Shown here: one piece after another, positions 54,311 through 62,876 of the stretch
Position numbering within the stretch: position 1 is the stretch's first letter
How the letters are laid out: every line of letters begins with the position of its first letter
Source of the DNA: an uncultured Rhodospirillales bacterium
GTDB taxonomy: Bacteria; Pseudomonadota; Alphaproteobacteria; Rhodospirillales; JABHCV01
NCBI GenBank assembly: GCA_938092065.1
Contig: CALKND010000004.1
Span: forward strand, 1 to 64,000
DNA length: 64,000 nt
Direction of reading: 5' to 3'
Translations under genes and position numbers: made by a program
The notes under the pieces: model-generated
Seen by the model: only the letters and a program-made list of their open reading frames with translations
The model's database searches: none
Told to the model about the DNA's origin: nothing

Positions 54311-55405
54311 ATGCTTGTAGATGGAAAATCCACACGTACTATCTGGCTTGCAGCTAATAGGTCGACCGTAAAAATTATTGATCAGACTCGCTTGCCTCAC
54401 GAATTTATCATTGTTGACTTGGACACACTAGATGATGCAGTTAAGGCAATCTCTAATATGCAGGTTCGTGGTGCGCCCTTGATTGGGGTAACTGCAGCGT
54501 ATGGCATGGCGTTGGCTATGGGCGATAATGCAACGGATGCCGGTGTAGACATTGCTTGCAAAGTGCTTTATCAAGCGCGCCCGACAGCGGTTAACCTGCG
54601 TTGGGCTCTAGATGATCTAAAAGCTATCCTTGATCCCCTGCCAGAGCGAGAACGTAAGATTGCTGCCTACGCTCGTGCTGCTGAAATTGCGGACGAAGAC
54701 GTAGAACAATGTTCGTCATTGGGTGATCATGGAAAAGTAATAATTAAGAAAATGTGGAACGACAAAAGTCGGCCTGAACGCATCAATATATTGACTCATT
54801 GTAATGCAGGCTGGCTGGCAACTGTTGATTGGGGTACAGCGTTATCGCCCATTTATAAGGCCCATGATGCGGGAATTCCTATTCATGTGTGGGTCGATGA
54901 AACCCGTCCACGCAATCAGGGTGCTAACTTAACATGCTGGGAGTTGGGGCAGCACGGAGTTCCTCATACGCTTATCGTCGATAATGTGGGTGGCCACCTT
55001 ATGCAGCATGGTCAGGTAGATTTGTGCATTGTCGGTACCGACAGAACAACTGCCGCCGGGGATGTGTGCAACAAAACAGGTACCTACCTGAAGGCGCTGG
55101 CAGCTGCAGATAACAATGTACCTTTCTATGTAGGGTTGCCTGGACCGACTATCGACTGGACCATCAAGGATGGAGTTCGTGATGTAAACATTGAAGAACG
55201 TGATCCAAGCGAAGTGACGAGGCTTATTGGCCTAACAGAAGATGGCTATATTTCAACTATTGCCATCTCACCAAAAGCTAGTCCAGCTGCTAATTTTGCT
55301 TTTGATGTGACGCCTGCACGTTTGGTCACTGGCCTAATTACCGAGCGCGGTGTTACTGATGCATCTGAAGAAGGGCTGGCAAAACTGTACCCGGAATTCA
55401 AATGA
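54311..55405 (+). CDS. mtnA: S-methyl-5-thioribose-1-phosphate isomerase
   Basis: MtnA converts the aldose phosphate 5-methylthioribose 1-phosphate to the ketose 5-methylthioribulose 1-phosphate. The 364-residue protein of the eIF2B-like family holds NMQVRGAPLIGVTAAYGMA, the catalytic Cys in ILTHCNAGWLAT and the catalytic Asp in VGTDRTTAAGDVCNKTGTY. It is 3 bases downstream of mtnP. No mtnB, mtnC, mtnD or RuBisCO-like gene of the classical salvage path is visible in the window. Confidence 0.96.
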   Translation: MLVDGKSTRTIWLAANRSTVKIIDQTRLPHEFIIVDLDTLDDAVKAISNMQVRGAPLIGVTAAYGMALAMGDNATDAGVDIACKVLYQARPTAVNLRWALDDLKAILDPLPERERKIAAYARAAEIADEDVEQCSSLGDHGKVIIKKMWNDKSRPERINILTHCNAGWLATVDWGTALSPIYKAHDAGIPIHVWVDETRPRNQGANLTCWELGQHGVPHTLIVDNVGGHLMQHGQVDLCIVGTDRTTAAGDVCNKTGTYLKALAAADNNVPFYVGLPGPTIDWTIKDGVRDVNIEERDPSEVTRLIGLTEDGYISTIAISPKASPAANFAFDVTPARLVTGLITERGVTDASEEGLAKLYPEFK

Positions 55406-55596
55406 CAGACACATGCGTAGAAAAAAGTAACACAACGCTGGCCTCCTTCATAAAACCAAAAAAAACAGATGTTAATGACCAATTTTTTAGTATTGAAAGC
55501 CAAAAAATATCTAATAGGAGGCGTTTTCATTCACGCAGAATTAACATAAGCAAGGACGCCTTTGACATGATGCCTTTTGAAAAATTGGTGATGTGA
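55402..55596 (+). CDS. Small hypothetical protein overlapping mtnA
   Basis: A 64-codon frame begins in a 4-base ATGA overlap with the mtnA stop and encodes a basic peptide (MTDTCVEKSNTTLASFIKPK at its start, RRRFHSRRINISKD in the middle). It has no signal peptide, membrane segment or known domain. The overlap geometry supports translational coupling, yet the sequence may be non-coding. It fills most of the 315-base gap between mtnA and the aldolase fusion. After it, AGCCTTACTAAGGCT at 55617-55631 is a small palindrome. Confidence 0.3.
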   Translation: MTDTCVEKSNTTLASFIKPKKTDVNDQFFSIESQKISNRRRFHSRRINISKDAFDMMPFEKLVM

Positions 55597-55720
55597 CTAT
55601 TCTCGTTATTAAATTTAGCCTTACTAAGGCTGTTATCAAATAACTACCCGGTTTAATCACTGGGTTCAAAACTGGAAGTACGCCTAGAGTTGTATTTAAC
55701 AGAAAATTAATGGAGACTTC

Positions 55721-57754
55721 ATGAAAAATCTTTGGTCCAACAAACAGGCCAAGGCGATAGTTCGCCGCTATGCGCGTAAGGGTGTTAACAGTGATCGGGC
55801 GCTTCGGGTCTATACCTCGCGATTACTAGGAAACGAGCCTCGTCTGGTCTTGCACGGTGGCGGCAACACTTCTGTAAAGACGAGGATGAAAGATGTCATG
55901 GGTAAAAACATTGAAGTCTTATGCGTTAAGGGAAGTGGTTGGGACATGGGGAATATTGAACCACAGGGCTTGCCTGCGGTGCGGCTCGAGAATCTACGAG
56001 AGCTAATCTCTCTGGACAAGCTTAACGATGAGGACATGGTCAATGCTCAGCGAGCTAATCTTTTGGATAGTTCATCCCCCAATCCTTCTGTAGAAACCCT
56101 GCTGCATGCATTTCTACCTCATAAATTTATTGACCATACACATTCCAACGCGGTTCTTTCCTTGACTGATCAACCAGATGGTGACGCGTTATGTCGCAAA
56201 GTGTTCGGCAAGAAAATGGGTTATGTACCCTACATTCTGCCGGGTTTTGATTTGGCTAAAAAAGCATTTGAAGTTTATCAGAAGGACCAAAGTATTGAGG
56301 GCCTAATCTTATTGAAACACGGCATCTTTACCTTTGGTGCGACTGCAAAAGAGGCTTATAGCCGTATGATAGAACAGGTTACTTTGGCTGAAAAACGTGT
56401 GGAAAGAAGCAAGAAAAATATATTTGTAAGAGCAAATTTGCCAAAGAAAGTCGCCGATGTTGCTGACGTAGCTCCAATATTGCGTGGTCTTTTTGGCGAT
56501 GCTGGGCGGTGTGTAGTGATGGATTTTCGCACAAATGCTAAGGTGCGGGCTTATGTGGATGGTAAAGATGTGAGACGGTATAGCCAAAAATCTACGGTAA
56601 CTCCAGATCATGTAATTCGCACCAAGCCAAACCCATTGATTGTACCCGCCCCTGATGCAAATAATTTAGGTGGTTTTGCTAAGGGAGCTAAAAAAGCCTT
56701 GGATTCCTATCAAAAATCGTATCACAGTTATTTTGAGCGCCAAAACAAGCGTGTTGGATTCTCAAAAACGGAATTAGATTTGATGCCACGAATTATTCTG
56801 GTGCCTGGGCTGGGTCTGTTTGGACTTGACGGAAATTCGAAATCCGCTGCCATTGTTGCCGATCTAGCTGAAACTAACGTGGGTGTTATTACAAATTGCG
56901 AATCCATAAGTTCTTATCAGGCAATTCCTGAAAATGATGTCTTTGATATTGAGTACTGGTCCCTTGAGCAGGCTAAGCTGGGTAAGGGCGATGCAAAGCC
57001 GCTAGATTCTAAAATATGTGTTGTGTCTGGTGGAGGTTCAGGTATTGGGGCAGCGACAGCTCAAGCTTTTTCTGATCAGGGTTGCGAGGTCGCAGTACTT
57101 GATTGGAATTCTAAGGCGGTTCGGGCCGTTGCGGATGATATTGGGGGTCTTGGTCTAGTTTGTGATGTCACCTCAGCAAAATCAGTAAACAAAGCTTTAG
57201 ACAAGGTAGCTGCCCATTTTGGTGGTGTTGATATTCTTGTTTCCAATGCCGGGGCGGCGTGGCAAGGACGTATAGGCGAAGTCTCCAACAAAATATTGCG
57301 CCAAAGCTTTGAGCTCAATTTTTGGGGGCACCAAAATCTTGCCAGTAAGGCAACAGCGATAATGAGAGCACAAGGAAACGGAGGTTGTCTGTTGTTCAAT
57401 ATCTCTAAGCAGGCCATCAATCCTGGACTCGACTTTGGTCCCTACGGTCTTCCCAAAGCTGCGACATTATCCCTTATGCGGCAGTATGCTGTTGATTATG
57501 GTGATGACTCAATTCGCTCTAACGCTGTGAATGCTGACCGTATTCGCTCTGGTTTACTTAGTGATGCCCTGATTGAGGACCGTTCAAAAGCAAGAGGTCT
57601 TAGTCAGAAGGATTATATGTCTGGTAATTTGTTGGGTAAGGAAGTTTTTGTTGAAGATGTAGCCCAAGCATTTGTTGATTTAGCTTTAGCAAAAAAAACC
57701 ACGGCCTCAGTGACAACTGTTGATGGTGGGAACATCGCTGCCGCCCTGAGGTAA
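55721..57754 (+). CDS. Bifunctional class II aldolase/short-chain dehydrogenase
   Basis: The 677-residue fusion has an N-terminal class II aldolase/adducin domain (about 1-420) and a C-terminal SDR domain (about 425-677). The aldolase keeps HGGGNTS for phosphate binding, the zinc pair in DHTHSNAV and a third His in LLKHGIFTFG. The SDR keeps the nucleotide motif SGGGSGIG, the VSNAGAAW segment and YxxxK in YGLPKAA. Close relatives are called rhamnulose-1-phosphate aldolase/lactaldehyde dehydrogenase. Here, no rhamnose gene is nearby, but mtnP and mtnA precede it. That context suggests cleavage of 5-methylthioribulose 1-phosphate (or 5-deoxyribulose 1-phosphate) to DHAP and an aldehyde that the SDR half would reduce or oxidise. 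Confidence 0.88.
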   Translation: MKNLWSNKQAKAIVRRYARKGVNSDRALRVYTSRLLGNEPRLVLHGGGNTSVKTRMKDVMGKNIEVLCVKGSGWDMGNIEPQGLPAVRLENLRELISLDKLNDEDMVNAQRANLLDSSSPNPSVETLLHAFLPHKFIDHTHSNAVLSLTDQPDGDALCRKVFGKKMGYVPYILPGFDLAKKAFEVYQKDQSIEGLILLKHGIFTFGATAKEAYSRMIEQVTLAEKRVERSKKNIFVRANLPKKVADVADVAPILRGLFGDAGRCVVMDFRTNAKVRAYVDGKDVRRYSQKSTVTPDHVIRTKPNPLIVPAPDANNLGGFAKGAKKALDSYQKSYHSYFERQNKRVGFSKTELDLMPRIILVPGLGLFGLDGNSKSAAIVADLAETNVGVITNCESISSYQAIPENDVFDIEYWSLEQAKLGKGDAKPLDSKICVVSGGGSGIGAATAQAFSDQGCEVAVLDWNSKAVRAVADDIGGLGLVCDVTSAKSVNKALDKVAAHFGGVDILVSNAGAAWQGRIGEVSNKILRQSFELNFWGHQNLASKATAIMRAQGNGGCLLFNISKQAINPGLDFGPYGLPKAATLSLMRQYAVDYGDDSIRSNAVNADRIRSGLLSDALIEDRSKARGLSQKDYMSGNLLGKEVFVEDVAQAFVDLALAKKTTASVTTVDGGNIAAALR

Positions 57755-57884
57755 AGGTACAAACATTGTCTGACCCCGTTGAATGAGTAACTGACGCTAG
57801 TTTGATTACAGTTTCGCATGCGTATATTTGGACGTGATATTAACGCTAGTTTTAACCCAAACTGACCGCGGGCTTAATTATTTA

Positions 57885-59078
57885 TCAGGCTAGTTTGTCT
57901 CGACGCCAGATCATCACAATTATAGTTATCGAAGCTGTTGCTATCACAGGGATAGCAACCTGATTTATAGTCTGCCAGTCGTAGAAGTGGAATAGCGTGC
58001 CCGATGTCAGAGAACACAGGGCGACGAATCCGAAAACCATGAAGTCATTTAGAGCCTGTACTTTGGCTCTTTCTTCCGACTGATAGGTTTCGGTTAGCAA
58101 GTAAGAGGCACCAATGAAGGTAAAGTTCCAGCCCAAACCCAGGGCGAAAAGGGATGCCCAGAAGTGGGTGACGGTCTCCCCTGCCAAGGCAGCGGTGATG
58201 GCAAGAAATAGCAAAAGTGTGCCACTCATGAGAACTTTCATAACGCCATATCTATTAATCAAACTTCCAGTGAAGAAAGCTGGCCCAAACATAGCTACCA
58301 AATGCCACTGAATGACAAATGAGGCATCATGTACCATATAGCCATGTGCAACCATGGCCAGAGGTGTGGCTGTCATTAACAGGCTCATCATGCCATAGCC
58401 GATCATGCCAACAAAGACAGCACCTATTAATTCGGGTTGCTGGATAATCTTTCTTAAGGGTCGACCGCTAGATGAGCGCTCAGTGAAGCTAGGGCGGGGT
58501 ATGTTTATCAGGCCAAGTATCAAAATGGCCAGACTTGCTAAAATAACAATACTTACAAAAGATCCAAAGAATGGCACCACGTGTATATCAAACGTATAAT
58601 TTACTAGTGCTGGTCCAAGAAACGCAGCGATGATGCCACCTGAAATGACTAAAGAAATAGCTTTGCTTTTAAAATCCGCTTTAGCTACATCTGCAGCAGC
58701 AAAGCGGTAGTACTGGGCAAATCCACCATGTATGCCTATGGTCATAGTTCCAATTACAAATATCCAAAAACTCGAATGATAGATGCCATAAGAGGCAATA
58801 CAGCCTCCAATGATAGCAAATGTTGCACCCAGCATAAATCCTATTTTCCGGCCAAAGCGTTTCATCAGTAGGGATGCAGGAATCGTAGTAAGAGCTGTAG
58901 TGACAATGATTACAGTTATAGGCAAGGTGGCTAGTGCCTTATTTTCAGAGAGATCTGCACCGACTAATCCTGCAAGAATGAACATCATTGACTGTCCCGT
59001 CATGAAAAGTGCCTGACATAGGGCTAAGACAAAAACATTTTGGTGGTCACGAGATAAGTGCATGGAATTTCCAAACAT
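57885..59078 (-). CDS. MFS transporter
   Basis: The 397-residue polytopic protein has about 12 hydrophobic helices with a central break near residue 200 and the MFS inter-helix motif in LLMKRFGRKIGFMLG. A second, weaker copy is seen as INRYGVMKVLMSG. Family resemblance is to uncharacterised alphaproteobacterial MFS permeases; the substrate is unknown. It converges with the aldolase/SDR gene. Two inverted repeats lie just upstream of its start, suggesting that a local repressor controls it, though no regulator gene is adjacent. Confidence 0.87.
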   Translation of the reverse strand: MFGNSMHLSRDHQNVFVLALCQALFMTGQSMMFILAGLVGADLSENKALATLPITVIIVTTALTTIPASLLMKRFGRKIGFMLGATFAIIGGCIASYGIYHSSFWIFVIGTMTIGIHGGFAQYYRFAAADVAKADFKSKAISLVISGGIIAAFLGPALVNYTFDIHVVPFFGSFVSIVILASLAILILGLINIPRPSFTERSSSGRPLRKIIQQPELIGAVFVGMIGYGMMSLLMTATPLAMVAHGYMVHDASFVIQWHLVAMFGPAFFTGSLINRYGVMKVLMSGTLLLFLAITAALAGETVTHFWASLFALGLGWNFTFIGASYLLTETYQSEERAKVQALNDFMVFGFVALCSLTSGTLFHFYDWQTINQVAIPVIATASITIIVMIWRRDKLA

Positions 59079-59089
59079 GAAGAATGATA

Positions 59090-59112
59090 AACACGAATAT
59101 TGTGTTCGTGTT
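59090..59112. promoter_or_regulatory. Inverted repeat operator candidate upstream of the MFS gene
   Basis: AACACGAA and TTCGTGTT are perfect 8-base inverted arms around a 7-base spacer. The repeat ends 11 bases before the MFS start codon, where a repressor would block transcription or translation. No regulator gene neighbours it. Confidence 0.5.
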
Positions 59113-59120
59113 CACATTAC

Positions 59121-59150
59121 AACAAAACAAAATTAAGCAAATGTTTTGTT
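59121..59150. repeat. Second inverted repeat upstream of the MFS gene
   Basis: AACAAAACA and TGTTTTGTT are perfect 9-base arms around a 12-base spacer, followed on the + strand by a T-rich run. It could be another operator for the MFS promoter. The T-run also makes it look like a weak + strand terminator, although no + strand gene reads into it. Confidence 0.4.
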
Positions 59151-59255
59151 TTTTATTATGCAATGTTTGGTGCGTAGTTAAAAAATCATGTCATAGAATA
59201 GCAAAAAAACCCAACTGGCCTCGCTGACTAACGACCAACTATGCCTACTTTTGTG

Positions 59256-60041
59256 CTAGTGCAATTTAGCCCAAATCTTCTTCTTTAATGCCATCAGCAT
59301 AGCGGTCCATATAACTAAGAATAAAATAACCTTAATACCAAGACGCTTCCGTTCCTCCATTTCTGGGCTAGCTGCCCAAGTTAAGAACGTAGTTACATCT
59401 TTGGCATGCTGTTGCAGTGTTGCCTTTGTGCCGTCTGCATACTCAACAGTTTCATCCTCAAGCGGTGCTACCATGGCAATCTGCTGACCAGGGTAAACCT
59501 CATTGTAATTCATCCCATCAGCGATTTCCATGCCTTCAGGCACCTCATCTTTATAACGGGTCAGTAAGCCATATATATAGTCTGGTCCATTCTTACGAGC
59601 TTTTGACATTAATGAAAGATCGGGTGGGTAGGCGCCATTATTAGACGCGCGAGCTTCTTTTTCGTTAGCATATGGCGATACAAATTTGTCTGACTGCCGG
59701 GCTGGGCGCATGTACATCTCACCCTCATCGTCAGGGCCATCCTTAACTTCATATTCGGCGGCAATTTCTTTTATCTCTGCTTCGCTAAAACCAATTTCTT
59801 CAAGATTGCGATAAGCAAGATACTCTAGGGAGTGGCAGCTAGAGCATACTTCAGAATATATTTGATAGCCGCGCTTCAACTCCCCACGGTCATAAGTGCC
59901 GAAAATACCAGAGAATGACCAATCCTGTTTTTCAAGTTTAACACTATCTTCTGCTCCGTAAGCTGATTTTACTTGCAACCCACCCAAGACAATTAGCGTT
60001 AAAGCAGAGCAAAGCAAAGTAATTTTAGTATTGAGATTCAT
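59256..60041 (-). CDS. petC: Cytochrome c1 of the ubiquinol-cytochrome c reductase
   Basis: Cytochrome c1 passes electrons from the Rieske protein to cytochrome c. The 261-residue precursor has a signal peptide (to about residue 30, ending VKSAYGA), the haem-binding CSSCH near residue 66, the axial-ligand Met in QIAMVAPL and a C-terminal membrane anchor followed by a KKKIWAKLH tail. It is the third gene of the petABC operon, 4 bases after petB. Its length and single-anchor form fit alphaproteobacterial bc1. Confidence 0.96.
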   Translation of the reverse strand: MNLNTKITLLCSALTLIVLGGLQVKSAYGAEDSVKLEKQDWSFSGIFGTYDRGELKRGYQIYSEVCSSCHSLEYLAYRNLEEIGFSEAEIKEIAAEYEVKDGPDDEGEMYMRPARQSDKFVSPYANEKEARASNNGAYPPDLSLMSKARKNGPDYIYGLLTRYKDEVPEGMEIADGMNYNEVYPGQQIAMVAPLEDETVEYADGTKATLQQHAKDVTTFLTWAASPEMEERKRLGIKVILFLVIWTAMLMALKKKIWAKLH

Positions 60042-60045
60042 TGAC

Positions 60046-61311
60046 TTACTCTGCGCCTTGGAGTTGGGCAGCAGGCTCGGCCGTCTTACTCTTTAGTTGT
60101 GCTTCGAGAACACCCGCACTTATGCTTTCAGGGGGCTCAAGTGGTCGCTCGAATTTAGCTACTAGGGGTATTATAATCAAAAAGTGCGCAAAGTAATAAG
60201 CGGCAGCTAGGCGCCCAATGGTGACAAAAGGTTCAACGGCACTTTGAGCGCCAATATAACCAAGTAGAAAGCAGTCGGCGACAAACAACCAGAAAAACTG
60301 CCTGTAAATAGGGCGAAATTTTGCGCTGCGTACACGTCCGCGGTCTAACCAAGGTAGAACGAACAGAATGGAGACAGCAGAAAACATTGCTATAACCCCT
60401 AACAATTTGTCATCGATCGAGCGGAGTATTGCGTAGAATGGCAGGAAATACCATTCTGGCACAATATGTGCTGGAGTGACCAAGGGGTTAGCTTCTACAT
60501 AATTATCGGGGTGACCAAAATAGTCCGGTGCGAAGAAGACAAAGGTTAAGTAGAAGGTGAGAAAAACTCCAAGCCCTAACAAATCCTTTATCGTGTAGTA
60601 TGGGTGGAAAGGAATACTGTCAGCTGGGGTTTTCATGTCTACCCCTAACGGATTATTCGAATGATGGCTATGCAGTGCCCACAAGTGGAAGAATACGAGC
60701 AAGACTATGATCATCGGCATCAGATAATGAACGACAAAGAACCTCATTAAAGTATTGTCACCTATAACAAAACCACCCCATATCCATGTGACGAGCGAAT
60801 CGCCAACAATTGGAATGGCAGAAAATAGGCTAGTTATAACGGTTGCCCCCCAATAGCTCATTTGTCCCCAAGGAAGAACATATCCCATGAAGGCCGTAGC
60901 CATCATTGCCAAATATATAGCAACTCCAATGATCCAGAGAAGTTCTCGTGGCGCTTTAAAAGAGCCAAAATACAAACTGCGAAACATGTGAATATAAACC
61001 AAGATAAAGAACATTGAGGCCCCGCTGGAATGCATAAATCGTATTAACCAGCCATAATTCACGTCGCGCATCAAGTGCTCAACACTTGCAAAAGCAAGTT
61101 CAGTGTGAGGAGTATAATTGAATGCTAAGAATATTCCAGTGATGATCATAGTCATCAAGGTTATTCCAAGTAGGGCACCAAAATTCCACCAATAGTTCAA
61201 ATTTTTTGGAGTCGGGTAGTCAACAAGATTTTTCCGCACGTATGAAAACACCGGCAGCCGATAATCCACCCAGTCATGTATAGGCAGAACTATATTTTTG
61301 TAGAAATTCAT
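60046..61311 (-). CDS. petB: Cytochrome b of the ubiquinol-cytochrome c reductase
   Basis: Cytochrome b carries both haem b groups and the two quinone sites of complex III. The 421-residue protein has eight membrane helices, haem-ligand histidine pairs (the [12 protein letters not shown] and [23 protein letters not shown] segments), the [15 protein letters not shown] sequence forming the Qo site, and a C-terminal extension of about 30 residues. It is an uninterrupted b gene, not the split b6/subunit IV type. It follows petA by 11 bases. Confidence 0.97.
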   Translation of the reverse strand: MNFYKNIVLPIHDWVDYRLPVFSYVRKNLVDYPTPKNLNYWWNFGALLGITLMTMIITGIFLAFNYTPHTELAFASVEHLMRDVNYGWLIRFMHSSGASMFFILVYIHMFRSLYFGSFKAPRELLWIIGVAIYLAMMATAFMGYVLPWGQMSYWGATVITSLFSAIPIVGDSLVTWIWGGFVIGDNTLMRFFVVHYLMPMIIVLLVFFHLWALHSHHSNNPLGVDMKTPADSIPFHPYYTIKDLLGLGVFLTFYLTFVFFAPDYFGHPDNYVEANPLVTPAHIVPEWYFLPFYAILRSIDDKLLGVIAMFSAVSILFVLPWLDRGRVRSAKFRPIYRQFFWLFVADCFLLGYIGAQSAVEPFVTIGRLAAAYYFAHFLIIIPLVAKFERPLEPPESISAGVLEAQLKSKTAEPAAQLQGAE

Positions 61312-61322
61312 TCACTGTTTCC

Positions 61323-61877
61323 TTAGCCAATTTTCACAGTCGTATCATCAAGGAATTGGTAGGGCGGGACTTCAAGGTTAGTTGGTGCGGGGCCCTTTCG
61401 AATACGGCCAGCTGAGTCATAATGTGAACCATGACATGGGCAGAACCAACCATTAAAATCTCCTTTTGGATCGGTTTCGCGCTGGCCGTTAGGTATGCAA
61501 CCTAAATGAGTGCATACTCCTACCATTATTAACCATTCAGCTTTTTGGGTCCGTTCTTCATCACTTGCAGGATCTGGAAGAGAGTCAAGTGGAACAGCCC
61601 TAGCTTCTTTTATTTCAGTATCTGTACGGTGGCGAACAAAAACTGGGCGACCTCGCCACATAACAGTAACGCTCTGTCCCACTTTAATAGACGAGATGTC
61701 AATTTCACTTGATGCCAGAGATAGAACATCTGCTGGGGGATTAATGCTATCTACTAAAGGCCACACAGCCATTCCTGCACCAACGCCACCAACTGTGTAG
61801 GTGGCTATCTGAAGAAAATCACGTCGGTTGGGGCTTTCATCAACAATTTCTTTATTGTCATCAGCTTGATCGTTCAT
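61323..61877 (-). CDS. petA: Rieske iron-sulfur protein of the ubiquinol-cytochrome c reductase
   Basis: The 184-residue protein starts with a twin-arginine signal-anchor (PNRRDFLQIATYTVGGVGAG), then a flexible hinge and the Rieske domain with cluster ligands in CTHLGC and CPCHGSHYD. It holds the [2Fe-2S] cluster that receives the first electron from ubiquinol. It is the first gene of the petABC operon, with AGAGG before the ATG. The gap to divergent trmL (about 200 bases) should hold the operon promoter; no perfect sigma-70 site was seen there. Confidence 0.97.
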   Translation of the reverse strand: MNDQADDNKEIVDESPNRRDFLQIATYTVGGVGAGMAVWPLVDSINPPADVLSLASSEIDISSIKVGQSVTVMWRGRPVFVRHRTDTEIKEARAVPLDSLPDPASDEERTQKAEWLIMVGVCTHLGCIPNGQRETDPKGDFNGWFCPCHGSHYDSAGRIRKGPAPTNLEVPPYQFLDDTTVKIG

Positions 61878-62079
61878 ATTAAACCTCTAGAGAGCCCTTT
61901 CGCGACATTTTTATACACATATATAGATATCTCTTAAACTTTTTTACTAGTATTTAAGGACCTTTAGTGATGGATATAATCCAAACCACACTGCATTCAA
62001 AGGGTTAAGATTAAAAAAATATTTTGCCGCCTTTAAGCTCAAGTGAGATATCACTATTTTATACGAAAAAAACATACGA

Positions 62080-62535
62080 TTGGCCTTGTTTCAGCCTGAT
62101 ATTCCTCAAAATACTGGCACATTACTGCGTATGGCGATGTGTTTGGCTATTTCAATTGATATTATTAAGCCCTGTGGGTTCATTTTTACTGATCGACGAC
62201 TAAAGCGAGCAGGCATGAACTATCTCAATGATGCTGACGTTACCCATCATGATTCATGGGAAGCTTTCAGGGAATTTGTTGCTGAGGAAGAAAGGCGTCT
62301 AATTCTATTATCGACAAAAGCACAAACAATTTACACTGATTTTTCATACACAGAAAATGACATTTTAATGGTTGGACGTGAAAGTGCTGGCGTTCCAGAT
62401 CATGTCTTTAATGCTGTAGATAGGCGTGTTCGTATTTCCATGTCTAAAAATGCACGTTCTCTAAATGTTGCAATTGCTGCAGCCATAGTCCTTGGGGAGG
62501 GCTTGCGTCAGCTTAAAGGACCAAGTGCTCTTTAA
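62080..62535 (+). CDS. trmL: tRNA (cytidine(34)-2'-O)-methyltransferase
   Basis: TrmL methylates the wobble ribose of certain leucine tRNAs. The 151-residue SPOUT protein has ALFQPDIPQNTGTLLRMA at the N-terminus, MVGRESAGVPDHVF and the knot motif SKNARSLNVAIAAAIVLGEGLRQL. The only standard start is TTG 62080. The family usually begins MRxALFQ, and the two codons before TTG are ATA CGA, so ATA 62074 aligns exactly with the expected Met. No clear ribosome binding site precedes either. It is divergent from petA. Confidence 0.92.
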   Translation: MALFQPDIPQNTGTLLRMAMCLAISIDIIKPCGFIFTDRRLKRAGMNYLNDADVTHHDSWEAFREFVAEEERRLILLSTKAQTIYTDFSYTENDILMVGRESAGVPDHVFNAVDRRVRISMSKNARSLNVAIAAAIVLGEGLRQLKGPSAL

Positions 62536-62769
62536 ATAAAACCAGCGGATAAGATTTAGTTATACTAATTTGAAGTTGGTTTGTTATGCTTCTAGCGCAG
62601 GTCTGATATGACTGCAGCGCTGATCTGTAACATGTCCTTAGTGTTGGTTTCATTGACTAAATGCGATGTCCGTCTGTATTTGTGTCCCTCATAATTTAAA
62701 ATTACACCATCATTATATTAGTTGAGACAAAACTAATCATTGACGCTAGTTATTTTGTAATAATAGTAT

Positions 62770-62788
62770 GATATTAATTATCATTCTC
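62770..62788. promoter_or_regulatory. Fur-box-like site upstream of the DUF4856 gene
   Basis: GATATTAATTATCATTCTC matches the classical 19-base Fur box GATAATGATAATCATTATC at 15 of 19 positions by direct comparison. It lies in the 341-base gap between trmL and the DUF4856 gene, about 88 bases before the start codon. In many Alphaproteobacteria iron control uses RirA, Irr or Fur/Mur, so the binding protein is uncertain. The rest of the gap is AT-rich; a 13-codon frame at 62832-62873 ends 3 bases before the start codon and may be a leader peptide. Confidence 0.55.
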
Positions 62789-62876
62789 ATCAATTCACTT
62801 TCTGATGAGATTTTTAAGAGAGCATTAACTTATGAAACTTCAAAAACTCCAAGTAATTAGAAAAGAATTTTAAAGA

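Noticed and set aside
55617-55631. AGCCTTACTAAGGCT as a terminator after mtnA
   Set aside because: The stem is short and no T-run follows on the + strand, so it is mentioned only as a small palindrome.
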